A stretch of 64,000 nt of DNA from Gracilaria gracilis (GCA_030374805.1 JARGSG010000228.1:62001-126000); one strand, 5' to 3'; shown: positions 1 to 12,252, numbered from the stretch's first letter. Made by a program: numbers and translations. The notes: generated by a model from the letters alone, not told the origin.

Positions 1-1320
1 CAGATTAGGCTCGGTGCGCAGAAATGCGGCTTTATTCGCGAATGTGGCGCAAGGTGCGCGGTTGACAGGTTGAATAAAATGAAAGCTTGATGTTGATGAC
101 TGAGTGTGTGTGCTCGTCAAAAGAGAGTTGCCTCGCTTTCTTTACCTTTTATACTACTCTACCACTACTCCTAGGAAGACAAAGACAGTCTGTCTACGTC
201 TGTAGTTACCCGTTGCAGTAGTCTCCTGAGAGGTGCCACCCACGCAGTTGGGCTGGCGCCTTATATGGCTACAGCTGGTTTCCAGCCCGCAAAGATAACG
301 TTAACTTCACCGATGATGTGTAGAAGCAACGCGTAGCCGTTTGAGAGAATATGATAGGCAGCTGATGAGGTCAATGAAGCCAGAGAGTTCCGGTACTGAG
401 CGGAAAGCGCTGGCTTGAGTCAGCGGAACGAGTCCCAAATTGCCGCGGAGACCTTGTGGTGGGCAATGTGCACAGCCCACTTGAAACCCATCGGGAGCGT
501 CCGTTGAAAGGGACGGAGCAGTTCTCTCTATCTTAGCCTACGGCCAAAGATTTAGGTCAGGCTTTGCTCCAAAGTCCCAGGGAGATTGCCGAAAGATGCT
601 GCTTGGAAACGAAAGAGGTTCGCTAGCCAAGGAGGAAGCTTTATGTTGTGGAACGTATATTCAATGTCAAGGAATATTGAAGATAGAGGCACGCCAGTCT
701 GGCAGATCGTTTTGAAGAGATCGGGGGTCGGGGGAGTAGTGTAAGAAGGGTCCGGCAAATGGGCGTTTTGCTCCATTGGCTAGCTGATTAGGCGTTGCGC
801 CGTTTCGGGTTTCGAAATGGCGATGAGGGAGATCGTGAGAAAGTTTCGCAGCCTGGTCTGGGCCTTTATCTCTCGAGAGACGGAGGCCCACGCGAGCTTT
901 CTGGAATCATGCATTCTCTCTGGAATCAGAGCGTAGTTCTTAGGTGAGCACGAGGGCTTTGGCGGCTGGAGAGGAGCTCAGATTGCTGTTTTGTGAAGCG
1001 GTAGCACGAATTATTTGGTCCTTGAAACGTTGAAGAGCTTTTTGCGACTTCAGGGAAAGGTGATGCTCCTAGGGATACCGGAATTGGGAAGGGCGTGTTT
1101 TGGGAGGATCAAAGAGCTCCGGTCGCATGAAGACAAAGGAACCAGATAGAGAGTGCGGCAATAGGGTGACGTCGAATGGGATCAGTTTTCCATTTTGATA
1201 TGGCAGGGAGACTTCGAGAGCTTGAGAAGCTGGGGGGGAAGGGGAGGGATCTATGGCGTGCTGGAGCAATCATCGACGAACGTAGTCAATGCAGACTTTT
1301 TGAGACTTAGATATATTCAC
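1..1320. other. Flank of gypsy element 1, no clear gene
   Basis: No convincing gene is seen here. Minus-strand frames between 552 and 1269 contain short coherent stretches (see the next entry) but are split by stops. The last bases, TTCAC at 1316-1320, form one copy of the target-site duplication of the gypsy element that starts at 1321. Confidence 0.4.
552..891 (-). pseudogene. Possible reverse-transcriptase relic (DIRS/Ngaro-like?)
   Basis: Two overlapping minus-strand frames read like a degraded reverse-transcriptase palm. The peptide FLDIEYTFHNIKLPPWLANL resembles RT motif A of tyrosine-recombinase or non-LTR elements, where an aspartate is followed by an aromatic residue, His and Ile/Pro-Leu. 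No catalytic DD box, integrase or recombinase is visible nearby, and the frame is interrupted on both sides. The similarity is weak and chance cannot be excluded. Confidence 0.2.
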
Positions 1321-1531
1321 TGTAATAGTGTGGCACTCACACTCTATTTGAAAACAACAACAATGACTTTACAAAATGACAGACCAGGAAGCTGGCTGAA
1401 CTATCACGAGAACAATCGGAGTTGCAGCTATATAGAGACTAAGCGGTTTTAGTTTGAATCCATGATTCAAACTACACACCAGTATGCGGTCTTGTTCAAA
1501 TCATGACCGTTCTACGTCCCATTATATTACA
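1321..1531 (-). repeat. 3' LTR of gypsy 1
   Basis: A 211-bp direct repeat of 5293-5503, beginning TGTAATAG and ending ATTACA (TG...CA termini). On the coding strand it is the downstream LTR, preceded by a purine-rich tract. Confidence 0.95.
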
Positions 1532-1545
1532 TTCACCTCCCATTT
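1532..1545 (-). promoter_or_regulatory. Polypurine tract of gypsy 1
   Basis: On the minus strand the bases just before the 3' LTR read AAATGGGAGGTGAA. This is a purine-rich stretch in the position expected for the plus-strand primer of reverse transcription. Confidence 0.75.
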
Positions 1546-4524
1546 GAACTTGTTGTCCGCGACAAGTTCTCAAATTTCCTTATGAGGTCCTTACAATTCT
1601 GAAGCTTAGATTTGTGTTTCCATATTGGGTCTTCTACACTTTCTCCTTCAAACTGAACCAAATAGAATATTTTACGTTTTTGCTTCTTCTTGTCAAGTAC
1701 GGCAATGACCTCTTGTTCCACATTTTCTTCTGCATCAATTACGACTAAAAGCGGTCCATCTTCATTCTTTCTTCTGTGAAACCGTTTTAGTCGCGAAACA
1801 TGAAACACGTTGTGAGCTCTCTTCATGCCCGGTGGTAGTTCGATTTTGTACTTGATAGGACCCCGGACTTCTAGAACGGCAAACGGTCCCAAGAAATTTG
1901 GCTGCCACTTCTGTCCCGTTCCTGAACGCTGCGAAATTTCTGTCCTCTCCGATTTCAATAGAACTAAATCTCCAACTTAAAACTGCACATCTCTTCGCTT
2001 CTTGTTAGCATGGAACGTCTCTCTCGCAATTGCATTCGTAAGCCTATCTTTTGCAAGCTGCCTAAATGCTCTTCGACGTTCCAGCATGTCGTACGAAGCC
2101 TGACATTTGACAAGGTCTTTCTTGATGCATCGAGTGAGTTCGGAGTGAGGTATCTTTCCGGTATCGACTTCAAAAGGAGAAAGTCCTGTACTCTTGTTGG
2201 GACTTGAGTTGTGGTGGTACTCCATTTCACTCAAGTATTTGTCCCAACTATTCGGCTGTTTCTGCACAACACTCCTGATCATAGAGGACAGTGTTCGAAT
2301 TGTGTTTTCTGTTTGACCGTCGGTCTCTGGATGATCCTTTGTGGCCATGTTTAGCTGAACGTTTAGTAGTCGCGACAATTCTTTAAAAAACCCTTGCCTT
2401 GAATAGTTTGTCTCTATCCAGCACAATTGAGTGTGGCATCCCAAACTTCGAAAACACATGGTCAAATAGCACTTGTACGACTTCTGTTGATGTGATTGTC
2501 TTCTTCGTTGCGATAAAAAGTGCTCGTTTCGAAAGTTTGTCGACAATCACCAGAACAGAGTCCTTCTGCGAATCGGTCGTAGGAAGATCTGTCACAAAAT
2601 CCATACAGATTACATCCCAACATTCTTCTGGGATACAATGCGGATACAGTTTTCCCTTCTTCATAGTCCGTTCTTCCTTGTTTGATTGGCATTCACGGCA
2701 TGGTAGGACAAAACTCTGCACATCATCATACATTCGTTTCCAGTAAAACTCCCTCGAGCAGTTGTAGTACGTCTTTTCAGAACCAACATGTCCTGGCATA
2801 TGTGCCTCTTCCATGATTTGTTCACGTAACTTCTCATCGCTCGGGACGTAAATACGTTCAGAACTTGATCCTCTCCAATACAATATTCCATCTTGGAAGG
2901 AATAGTTTCGAGCGTATATAGCTGTCTTCTTGTTAGGCAGTGGCTGTTTGTCTTTGATCACTTGTAGAAGATTCTGTGCCCATTCATGTTTGGCATACAA
3001 TTCTTTCAGTGACATCAAAAGTTTGGGATTGCGGAGTCGGAGACCTTTCAGCTGAATTGCCAGTTCTTCTATCCTGCTTAATGCATCCGCTGCTGTGTTC
3101 TTAGATCTAGCAAAGTGTTCAACTTCAAAACTGTAACACTGAAGTTCATCAAGCCTTCTTCCTTGTCTTCCTGACAGTTTGCTCTTCGATTGAAGATACT
3201 TAATCGGTTCATGATCCGTACGTAAGAGGAAGGGTCTGTCACGGAGATAGACAGCCCACTCGCGTAGGGCAATCATCACCGCAAGCAATTCTTGATCACC
3301 TGTGTCCCATCTCGATTCGGTTTCAGATAATCGATGAGATAAAAATGCCACCGGGTGACCGTCTTGTTCCAACGTTGCGCCGACTGCAAATTTCGAAGCA
3401 TCTGTTGTTAGAACAAACTTATGTTCAGAAGTTGGATGTCTCAATACTGGTGCACTTGTTAGACTATCTTTCAGTGTTTGGAAAGAATTCTCTTGTGGTT
3501 CATCCCATCTGAACCTCTTCCTTCTCAAAATGTCCGTGATTGGCCGTGCCAAGTCTGCATAATTTTTCACAAACCTTCGATAGAAATTTGAAAGGCCTAA
3601 AAACCTTTGCACGTCCTTGACTGAGGAGGGTGTTTGCCAATTGACTACAGCTTCAACCAACCTCTTCTGCGTTTGGGTACCGTTCTCATTGATCTTGTAT
3701 CCAAGATAATCGACCTCGTTAGCACCGAAATTAGACGTACTGGGTCTGATGTATAATCTGTTATCCCTCAAAATGTTGAATAGCTTTCTTAAATGTTTCT
3801 TGTGTTCGTCAAAAGACTTGCTGTAGATCAGGATATCATCCAGATATATAACCATGCATTCGCCATGTAGTTCTCTTAAGACAAGTGCCAGTAATCTTGA
3901 GAAGGCCGCAGGTGCATTTTTGAGTCCAAAACAAAGAACTCTCCATTCAAACGACCCATACCTTGTCCTGATTTCCATTTTATGAGAATCTTCGTCCTTC
4001 AATCCCATTTGATGATAGCCCCAAATTAAATCAATCTGTGAGAATACTCTTGCTCCTGAAACTTGATCTATGGTTTCATTGATGAGCGGAATTGGACTTG
4101 AGTCTGGTATTGTAATTTTGTTGAAGGCTCTGTAATCACAAACCATTCTCAAATCTTCATTTTTCTTCTTGATGAAGAACACAGGGACACCGTAGGGGGA
4201 AGACGATGGTCGCAACAGTCCCTTATCTAAGTACTTCTGAAGCTGACGTTTCAATTCCTTCAATTCCTGTGATGAAAGTCTGATGACAGGTCTGACTGGG
4301 GGTTTAGATCCTGGGATGAGATTTATTTCAAATTCCATTCCACGTGGTGGGGGTAATTCATCTGGAAGTTCTTCCTTGAAGATGTCTTCAAACTCTGTCA
4401 CCAGTTCTCGGAATTGAAGTGCACATTTTGTACTCCTTGGCTGTTGTGCAGGCTCTTGCAATCCGATTTGAACGGAGTAAAGTTCACAATCTCTTTTCTT
4501 AATTTCCTTTGCCATTCTTTTCAA
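1533..4524 (-). pseudogene. Gypsy 1 Pol (RT, RNase H, integrase, chromodomain)
   Basis: The first 713 codons (4524 down to 2383) are open and contain reverse transcriptase with an intact YLDD catalytic box, RNase H (TTDAS and ADALSR motifs) and the start of integrase with an HHCC-type finger and the first catalytic Asp (MDFV). The frame then slips in a T6 run near 2390 and continues at 2546-1977 with the rest of the integrase core (HPETDGQTE). A TAA at 1977 interrupts a conserved VGDLVLL segment. The C-terminus (1958-1533) has the GPF/Y-type module and a chromodomain-like end (NCKDLIRKFE). No aspartic protease (DSGA) precedes the RT. Frameshift and stop make it defective unless recoded. Confidence 0.9.
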
Positions 4525-5242
4525 AGAAATGTGTCGGAATTGCAGTGAATTCGTAGTGTTTCTTGCAGACCTTCTTGGGTGTATTCATTGCTTGTACCGT
4601 AGTTCCTCGAACTAGTCTTCTTCTTTCCGTAAGACTTTCTGGCATGGCTCTGATCCTTCTGAGATTCTCCAGTCAACTGCAGCGAAGGCTCCAATGTTCG
4701 GGCGTAGTCATATGCTGGTTGTATCGAAGCAGTTCCAAATCGATTAAAAGGTTGAGAAGTTGGGAACCTCTGGGTGAATTTTCCTTTGAAAGCCTTCGGT
4801 AGACTGTTGAAGAAGTAAATATATGCCTCATTATCAGCAGTACCGCAAATAGCGACTAGATCTTCAAATTTCGTGATATGGTCATTAAGGCAGTTTGAAT
4901 CTTTCATCTGCAAGTCCATAAGCTTGAATCGGGCCGCAGCATTCTCATTGGCTGGTACAAATTCATTCACCATTGCCTTTTGTAGTTCCTCTAGTGACGT
5001 GGGTTTGCGATTTTGTTTGGCGGAGCCTTCATGGCATTCCTGCGAACCGACTGCGTTCGATTCGGCGCGGGCACGTTTTCTGGGTCTCCAAGTCTAGACT
5101 GCAACTTCTCAATTAGTTCTGCTTGAAGTGTCACAGCATTCCTCAGAGTTTGCAATTCGTCTTGCAAGCTACTGATTGCCGGAACCTCGTTTTGGACATC
5201 CTCGTTGTCTGCGCTGCTCGAACCTCTCGTATTGCGCGGCAT
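4521..5242 (-). pseudogene. Gypsy 1 Gag remnant
   Basis: It starts at ATG 5242 (MPRNTRGSSS) with a short coiled-coil-like N-terminus. A frameshift near 4980 moves it into the 4973-4521 frame, which resembles the retrotransposon Gag fold (MNDHITKF-like helix, FFNSLPKAFKG). Its tail is basic, but there is no CCHC zinc knuckle. It overlaps Pol by 4 nt. Because the region between the Gag core and the RT is missing both knuckle and protease, an internal deletion of the ancestral element is the simplest reading. Confidence 0.75.
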
Positions 5243-5282
5243 GACGTACTAAACAATTCCTGTAGAAAAGAATTCGCTTAGA

Positions 5283-5290
5283 TGCTACCA
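5283..5290 (-). promoter_or_regulatory. tRNA primer-binding site of gypsy 1
   Basis: Two bases inside the 5' LTR the coding strand reads TGGTAGCA, complementary to the CCA-bearing 3' end of eukaryotic initiator Met tRNAs (UGCUACCA). This is the usual position of a minus-strand primer site. Confidence 0.7.
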
Positions 5291-5292
5291 AT

Positions 5293-5503
5293 TGTAATAG
5301 AGTGGCACTCACACTCTATTTGAAAACAACAACAATGACTTTACAAAATGACAGACCAGGAAGCTGGCTTATCTATCACGAGAACAATCGGAGGTGCAGC
5401 TATATAGAGACTAAGCGGTTTTAGTTTGAATCAATGATTCAAACTACACACCAGTATACGGTTCTGTTCAAATCACGACCGTTCTACGTCTCATTATATT
5501 ACA
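5293..5503 (-). repeat. 5' LTR of gypsy 1
   Basis: A 211-bp copy of 1321-1531, TGTAATAG...ATTACA on the plus strand, flanked outside by TTCAC. It should contain the element's promoter. Confidence 0.95.
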
Positions 5504-5627
5504 TTCACACTGGTAGACGGGGAAGATTCATTAAGGGTCGGGTCCGTGGGGGCGAGAGAGTGGTTGATTGCAGATATTACTCGCCGCAGATTAGAAGCGG
5601 TATGAAAGAGCGACAATAAGAGGGGGA

Positions 5628-6827
5628 TTATGTTGGGACTTGTTCGGGGTCCTTGAGACTTGATGCAGGAAAACCCCCCTTCCGGGGCGGGTTGTTTTCC
5701 TTCGGAGGTTCTTGGTTGTCACGCTTCCAAAACCTGGGCTCGTGGTTTTCGCGTCTTGTTTGCCTGGGGTTGCGAGCCTGTATCGCTTTCTTTGATTTGA
5801 ATGAATTATAGGCCTCGGCGTTGATTGCCAGTGAGCGAGCGAAGGATGAGTCGTAATCAGGAAGGAGTTTTGGCGTGCCAGGATTGAATTCTACGATAAG
5901 ATTTGGGGCTCTACACGCGACGGATCAGGTCAAATGCATCGTGCGGAGTTGTTCTCGAAATAAATGAGTACGTACAATCTACGGAATGCCATCGCGGTTC
6001 AGGGGATCTGCTATACTGCCTCCTCCATTGCGTTTTGCTGACGGAGTGTGAGGTGCAGAATTTGTCCCAGCGTGTATGCTTCGGTTTCTGCCTCCATAAT
6101 TTCTCCGTTGTGTCCACGAAGCCACTGCACATGAGCGAAGGCTGACTGGATGCAGCGCCCTATCATTATTAGCCCTTTGATTAGCTTTCCTTGGATTAGT
6201 TCGGCCACGTAGAGAGGCAGCATAGAGGTAGCCTCTCCCGGATACGGACCTAGCCGGGGGTGGATTGGCAGTGCTTTTTCCGTTCTCGTCGCTGATAGCA
6301 ATGACGCCAACGGACGTGGCTTGGAGCTTTTTCTGTGGCCACTCTTTGGGCTGCTCTCCGTCTGCGTCAGGCTGTGGGGAATCGCAATGGCCGTTTCCGA
6401 GAAAATTTTCTATTGTTGATGGATGCGGGAGCGGGGGAGGGATGTCGGGCACTTGAGTGGCCACCAGTTCCACTGCGGCTTGCTGACCGGCTGCTTCAGC
6501 ACGCTCAGTTTCGAGTGAGACTAGCTTCCAAGTCTTAGCGAGGTAAGACTGTTGTTCGCTGGACGGCTTGGCAGGGGGAGAGCAAGAGTCCCATCAAATT
6601 GATGAGCTTGTTTCAAATACGCCAAGAATTTAAGAATTTAGAAAAGAATCGGGGTCAGAGTCGTAGCCGCGACTCTTTCCCTTCTTCTTCCTCCTTTCTT
6701 TACCCTTTCGGTTTCTTTTTCGTGGCCCCTCTTCTGGGTCAGACGAATCGTTCTCAGGTCCCCCAGTCTTGGTGTCCTTTCGAACGGTACCTTCAATGGG
6801 TGGCAGGTACATGTCTCGAGGGCCCAT
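5628..6827 (-). pseudogene. Degenerate gag-like ORF, unidentified
   Basis: Successive minus-strand frames join into one coherent protein of roughly 400 codons. It has an acidic/basic disordered N-terminus (EEGPRKRNRKGKERRKKKGK), a Pro-rich stretch, an alpha-helical middle (around 6310-6011, LPLYVAELIQGKLIKG) and a basic Pro/Asn-rich tail ending at TAA 5628-5630. At least three frame changes and stops interrupt it. The size, helical core and basic tail recall a retrotransposon Gag, but no knuckle, pol or LTR is attached. Its family is not recognised. Confidence 0.35.
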
Positions 6828-6989
6828 CTCTATATGGCTCTTTTGAAATTGCCTTTAATCTTGTAGGTACGCACTATCTTCCAGAATTGGCTTGATTGGT
6901 GCGGAAGAACCTGCGGGAATCCCCTGTGGTATGCGAGTGACCATAGCTACCCCAGGGGTTTTGGCTTCCACCATTCCTTCAGAAACCCA

Positions 6990-7735
6990 AAGGTCCCCTA
7001 TGAACACCGAGTATGGCCGAAATAAGGACGAAATATGGCCGAAATGTGGCCGTTTAACTCGAAAACTTGTGAGAACGTTTATCCAGCGAAGATAAACCCT
7101 AGGAAAAAAACTTTTCATAAATGGCGCACTACGTTTTGCAAAAAGTAACAAATGGCGTAGAAAACTTTTGTTTTTATTGAAGAGATGGCGTATAAATTCC
7201 ATGCTTTACGCCGTTTCACCGCCTTTTATAGCATGATCTAGACAAAGAATTACGCCATTTTTGACACTTTCTATAAATGGCGTACAAATATAGTACAAAA
7301 CTTCATACCTTGAATACGAGTGCTGAAAACTTATTCATTGTTTGTACGCCATTTATGAAAAGTGTCAAAAATGGTGTAAATCTTTTTCTAGATCATGCTA
7401 TAAATGGCGGTGAAATGGCGTAAAGCATGGAATTTATACGCCATCTCTTTAATAAAAACAAAAGTTTTCTACGCCATTTGTTACTTATTGCAAAACGTAG
7501 TGCGCCATTTATAAAAAGTTTTTTTCCTAGGGAAACCAGTGTCAGTTTTCTTCATACGGCCAAAAAATGACCGAAATGTGACCCAAATATGGCTGAGGTA
7601 TACAGTGTCAGCCAGCAAAAGTACTCATTTTCACTAGTTACACGCTCTCCAAAATTTTCGAATTGAAAGGCCATATTCTGGCCATATTTCGGCCATATTT
7701 CGGCCATATTTCGGCCATATTCGGTGTTCATAGTG
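6990..7735. repeat. Outer inverted repeat enclosing a fold-back element
   Basis: The left arm (about 6993-7075) begins CTATGAACACCGAGTATGGC. The right arm ends with its near complement (about 7671-7735). Both arms are rich in an 11-bp unit GGCCATATTTC (about 7671-7720). No clean target duplication could be set. It looks like a MITE-like host into which the palindrome at 7097-7532 inserted. Confidence 0.6.
7097..7532. mobile_element. 436-bp palindromic (fold-back) MITE-like element
   Basis: The two halves are reverse complements over nearly their whole length, from CCCTAGGAAAAAAAC at the left end to GTTTTTTTCCTAGGG at the right. The unpaired centre is near 7290-7340. AAA lies on both sides and may be a 3-bp target duplication. 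It carries no coding capacity. The repeated ATGGCG/CGCCAT words give it an internal sub-repeat look. Confidence 0.8.
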
Positions 7736-7739
7736 GGTC

Positions 7740-8160
7740 TATGGTAGTAGGGCACCTGAAACCCGCAAGGGCAAACGACGGGGCAACTAGTCTAGACCGT
7801 GTAGGTGTACGGTAGTAGACGTCGTCGAGCGGTAAAACCTAAATAGTAATAGAGTAGCAAGTGACCAAGATGGTATAGTTACTTCCCTAATGGTGCCTCA
7901 CTTTACAATAGCCAAGGGGGAAGGCGAGGTGCACCACAATATATACAAGGTGCACCGACGCCGATTTCCTGTGCGGGCATGACGTCATCGGCTGCACCCA
8001 TGACCTATTGTCAAGGGCCAGCAATGCTAAGCTACACTAGATTAGAAATTAGAAATTAGAAACTAGAAACTAGAGCATAACAATTGGGTGGAGTGCAGCC
8101 AGCAAGGCGCACAAATACGCCCACGTGGCACCAACCGATTGAGGTGTCATTGTACTACAG
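7740..8160. other. Intergenic, short A-rich repeat
   Basis: No gene is seen. A short tandem array of ATTAGAA/ACTAGAA units lies at about 8040-8075. Confidence 0.4.
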
Positions 8161-9110
8161 TAGCGGCGGCGAGTGTGCAGCGGTGGCGCTAGTGCTATAC
8201 ATACGGCCACTATGTAGATGCGGCGACGTCAAGTTCGTAGCGGTGGCGACTGCGACTGTGTAGTGACGGCGAGGGTATAGCGCTGGTGAAGACGGCGGCG
8301 ACGGCGACGGCTAACGTAAGTGTATAGCAGAGGTGACGGCGGCAGGGACGGCGAAAGCGACGGCGAGTATGTAGGGGCGACGACGAGGGCTGCGAGAGCG
8401 AGTGGGCAGTGGACGCGACAGCGGCGGGAACGGCGGCGGCTAGGGTACGTGGGTAGCGAAGGCGACGGCGCCGAGGGAGGCGGTGGGGACGGCGCCGAGG
8501 GAGGCGGTGGGGACGGCGCCGAGGGAGGCGGTGGGGACGGCGCCGAGGGAGGCGGTGGGGACGGCGCCGAGGGAGGCGGTGGGGACGGCGCCGAGGACGG
8601 CGGCGGGGACGGCGAAAGCTACAGCGAGTATGTAGGGGCGGCGACGGCGGCGGCGACAACAAGTGGGCAGCGAACGCGACAGCGGCGAGAACCGCGGAGA
8701 GGACTGGGAGTGTGTGGCGACGGCGTCGTTCCGTTCAACGACGGACTTCGAGCGTCGGCGACAGCCGGGGTGACGGCGAGTGTGTAACGGCGCAGAGAGC
8801 GGCAGCGGCAGCGAGTTGTAGCTGGGGTGGACGGAGGCGGCGATAGCGGGAAGGACGGCGGCGGTGACAGCTATTCTGTAGCCAGTAAATGCATTAGGGC
8901 GACTGCGAGTTTGTAGCTGGAGCGGCGGTGGGAGCAAGGGCGGGGAGGGTGAAAAGGTTTTTAGCGGCAACGACGGCGGCGCTGACAGTCAGTGCGGTTG
9001 TAAAGATAGGCGGCGCGGGGGGCAGGAGGCGACGGCAAGTGCTGCTGTATTTGCAGGCGCCACTGCCCCTGTGAGCTGGCTACGGCGGCGGCGACGGGTC
9101 GTGGGGCAGG
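8160..9110. repeat. GC-rich degenerate trinucleotide-like repeat block
   Basis: About 950 bp built of variations on GGCGAC/GGCGGC with recurrent motifs such as GCGAGTGTGTAG and GCGAGTATGTAGGGGCG. Long ORFs exist on both strands here, but they encode only Gly/Asp/Glu or Arg/Pro/His low-complexity peptide and follow from the repeats. I do not call a gene. Confidence 0.7.
8467..8610. repeat. 24-bp minisatellite, 6 copies
   Basis: The unit GGCGCCGAGGGAGGCGGTGG plus GGAC repeats five times without change (8467-8586), then once with three substitutions (8587-8610). A period of 24 keeps a reading frame (DGAEGGGG on plus). Identity of the five copies points to recent slippage or unequal exchange. 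Confidence 0.9.
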
Positions 9111-9850
9111 TTGGGTGCTTTTAAATTACACCCTAATTTTGGGTGCGACTTAGTTTGGGGCCCTGAAAAATCCATATCCAAAAATTATAGATCTTGAGCA
9201 AAAATTATAAGGACTCTTTCGTCACCGATGTGACGAAGAATGCCGTCTGTGACATTCTCAAATGTCTTGTGAATAATAAAACAGCTGGAAGACATGTCCA
9301 GAATTGAATTAAATATCTCTGACAACGTCTGTGTCGTAGCAGAAGCTAGTGACTCTCCCGTAAGCGCTATAAATCTGACCGGAAGACAAGAAAGTTTCAG
9401 AACACAGTTTCTAAGTCACCCATGCGCTCCCCGTTCAGATTTGGCTAGCACTTTGCAGCGAGTGGTTGTGGCGCACACCCAGCTGTCTTTTCAGCATCTA
9501 TGGAGATCTCTGTTCCCCCACTGGATCTTTTCTGGTTTCAATCATCCCAATTGAAAAGCGCGCGCAGTATTTGGGTGCTTTACGTCTTCGGCCTAATTGC
9601 ACAGCAAGCACCGCATGCGCAAGTTTTGTTGCAACTAATCTTCACCATCTCTGCGTCTGAGCGTATTTCGATCCCAAGCGCTTTTTAAGCATAATCTATA
9701 GTAACATTACTTTCTTGTGCCCGTATCTCTCTCTTGTCACTTCCAAGACCCTGCCTAAGTTAAGTTCTTATCTGGCATTTCAAGCAACCAGGACTATTTA
9801 TCGCAAGGTTCCTCTTCGAACGAACGAAAGGGTTGAAAACGAAGCTGGTG
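9111..9850. other. Intergenic, upstream of hAT 1
   Basis: No conserved coding sequence is seen. It starts with an ACCCTAATTTTGGGT imperfect palindrome at about 9137-9151. It could contain the 5' terminal sequence of the hAT element, but no matching terminal inverted repeat was found by eye. Confidence 0.35.
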
Positions 9851-9851
9851 G

Positions 9852-11860
9852 ATGGCGGATTGTTACACCGTAGAGCGCGCTTCTGGTGGGTCTGGTGCGA
9901 CATTTCGTACAAAAACTACGTGCAACTATTGTCCATACGAATCCTTCGCGTCAGTAACGAACGCGACGCAGCTCGAAAAACATCTGTTGGAGTGCTCTAG
10001 AGCTTCTAAGAATGTGAAGGAGAGGTTGCTGGGCGAGAAGCGTTTATCAGAGCATTACAAGAAGCTCGGAAGCACATCAATGGGCTTTGGTGTACCGCAG
10101 ACGCCAATGTTGAAGCGGAGATAGACACGTAGAAATCTGTTGGAAACCTCGCAAGGAATATCTGACAAGGGATTTGATGTTTCGGATGGTGGTGTAGATG
10201 GCGACGCTCACATCTCTGAGAGCAAACGTCTTTATGACAAGCGTTCCAAAATCTGCGAGTTGCTCACTTCGCCAATACTGAATCACATGCTTTCTTTCTA
10301 CGTTCTCAGTCGGAGAGAAGGAGAGAATCAAACGTATGAGATGCTGCAGCTCGCCGCTCCAGCCCTTAAGGAGCAGATACCAACCCCCGAAAAGATGGGC
10401 AGTAAGATTTTGGACGCTTACTACAATTCTGTTTTTCGCCACGTTAAGGCAACGATCAACTCATCGCTCAAGAAATGCTACAGAACACTAGTTTTTGATG
10501 GATGGACGGATGGAAATACAGAGAGCGTGGTTAATGTGCTGCTCTCATTAACCGAAATCGAGTTCACCCGGCAAACTTTCTTTCTGCGATCAATCTACAC
10601 CGGTGCGGAGAAGTGCGATGCGAATTTCTACGCTACGCTTCTCACAAGCACCATGTCTGAATTTGGGAGTTTGAGAGGAATATCAGGCATAACCAGTGAT
10701 AACACAAGTGTGTGTGTCAGCGCGAAGGAGAAGATGGTCCAGAGTTTCAACTTCCTCATCTCGTGTCAGGACCAGACACACATGGCCAACCTGCTAACGC
10801 AAGACATTGGGGCCTTTGCTTGGATTCAAAAGATGTTGGATATTGTATCCAAGGTTGTAAGCGATCTTCGGAATCGCCCAAAGTTGTAATTTCGCTTTAA
10901 AGAGCTGAAAGAGTAGCACAACAACTCCTTGAAGAACAGCGGCTATAATGCGAAGAATAGAGAGTACGATAATTATCGGCGTCTACTCCTGCCTCGAACG
11001 GCTGTTTTTCAGGTCAAAATAGCGACCACACGGTTTTCCAGTTCCGAAAGTATGGTACAATCATTTTTGTGTGGGAAGGAAGTTTACAAGAAGCTCTTTG
11101 GGTGTCCTGATCTCGCTGCAAATCTGTTTGGTAACCGTAATAACACCAGGAGGGCCCTATTTGAAATGGCAGTAACGGACGATGCTCTTTACTCCAAATG
11201 CCTAGATGTGTACCACATACTGCGAGTGGTTCGCCTTTATCTTCCTTTCCTTGATAACGAGAGCTCTTATATATCAGGAGTTCTGCCTGTGACAAAGCAG
11301 CTACAGAAAAATTTAGAAGATCTGCCGACAACCTCGTATTATACTGCAACAAGAAGGGAGGAGGTCTTGGACGTGTTTCGTGATCGAATTAACGGGAATG
11401 GGAGAAAACTGCCTTTATTGATTTCATTGCATTACGTCACTTTCTTTCTGGATACTCGGAGTGCCGAAGTGGACATATCGGGCTACCATCCTCATATTTC
11501 CGACATATGCGGGCGTTTGTGCGATCCAACGTGTTCACCCTGACACAAAAGTTCCCCAGTGCAGATGGTGAGGAGGAAGCGGTGCGACGACTTTTCCAAG
11601 CCTTTACATTAAAACGCCTTTCATGGGTGAGCGACGCAGAAGATGAAACATTGCGCGATAATTTGTTCCGATTCCGCAACATACAGGTTGCATACTGGAT
11701 ACGACATGGAGATATGCCGTTTCTACAGTTTTTTGCGAAGCGAATACTGTGCGTAAGCCAGCGTCGCACGACTCACAAAAATTTTCTCCTCCACCCCGCT
11801 GTGACAGGTCAAAGTGCAAAAACTTTGCCTGTCACGGCGCTCTGTATCATTTTTCCTTAA
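9852..11860 (+). pseudogene. hAT transposase 1 (BED finger + DUF659), decayed
   Basis: It begins at ATG 9852. Residues 26-60 form a BED-type zinc finger (CNYC ... HLLEC). A DUF659/RNase-H-like core follows, with the FDGWTD motif at about 10495 and a DN motif (SDNTS) near 10700. The frame is kept across a TAG at 10122, a TAA at 10887 and a TAG at 10914, then shifts near 11510 into a last piece up to about 11810. Alignment with hAT 2 puts Tyr at 10887 and Gln at 10914. The terminal hAT dimerisation motif (SSxxxERxFS) is absent, so the 3' end is lost. It is about half identical to hAT 2 in the core, so it is a distinct family member. Confidence 0.85.
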
Positions 11861-11968
11861 CTTTGCAAAGAAATCATAAAACCTCCGTAGTTTTCATATG
11901 TTATGCATGCAGAGAGAAAACTGTTTCAATTATGCAGAGCCTTAGTCAGCGGCGCTGACTCTTTATGG

Positions 11969-12061
11969 AGAGCCTTCGTCAGCGGCACTGACTCCGCTCA
12001 GCGCACCGTGCGCCACGGTGCGCTGAGCCGGAGCGGAGTCAATGCCGCTAACAAAGGCTCT
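11969..12061. repeat. 93-bp palindrome
   Basis: Left arm 11969-12011 and right arm 12015-12061 are near-perfect reverse complements, including a perfect 14-bp pair CTCAGCGCACCGTG/CACGGTGCGCTGAG around a CGC loop. It lies just downstream of hAT 1 and could fold as a long hairpin. It could be a tiny MITE or part of the transposon end. Confidence 0.7.
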
Positions 12062-12252
12062 GTCCGTGGCACGGTAGCACGGTGCCACGGTGCGCTAACT
12101 CAGTGCCCCTGAGCAAGCGATCAAAACCTAAATTCAGCACCCATCAGATAAGGTCTTGCCGGCGGCGCCAGACAGTCAACGTTCTCGTTGCTGGCTGTAG
12201 CGTCGCGCGTGGCAACAGCGGCAGCAGCACAAAAAAGAACAGCGTATGTGGT

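Larger units (their letters stand above)
1321..5503 (-). mobile_element. Ty3/gypsy chromovirus 1, LTR to LTR
   Basis: A complete insertion on the minus strand with two 211-bp LTRs (1321-1531 and 5293-5503). These differ at about 10 positions, roughly 95 percent identical by eye. TTCAC flanks it on both sides (1316-1320, 5504-5508), a 5-bp target duplication. The domain order reverse transcriptase, RNase H, integrase, chromodomain is that of Ty3/gypsy chromoviruses. It is only 4.2 kb long and lacks recognisable protease and Gag zinc-knuckle segments, and the coding region carries frameshifts and stops. It is therefore probably non-autonomous. Confidence 0.95.
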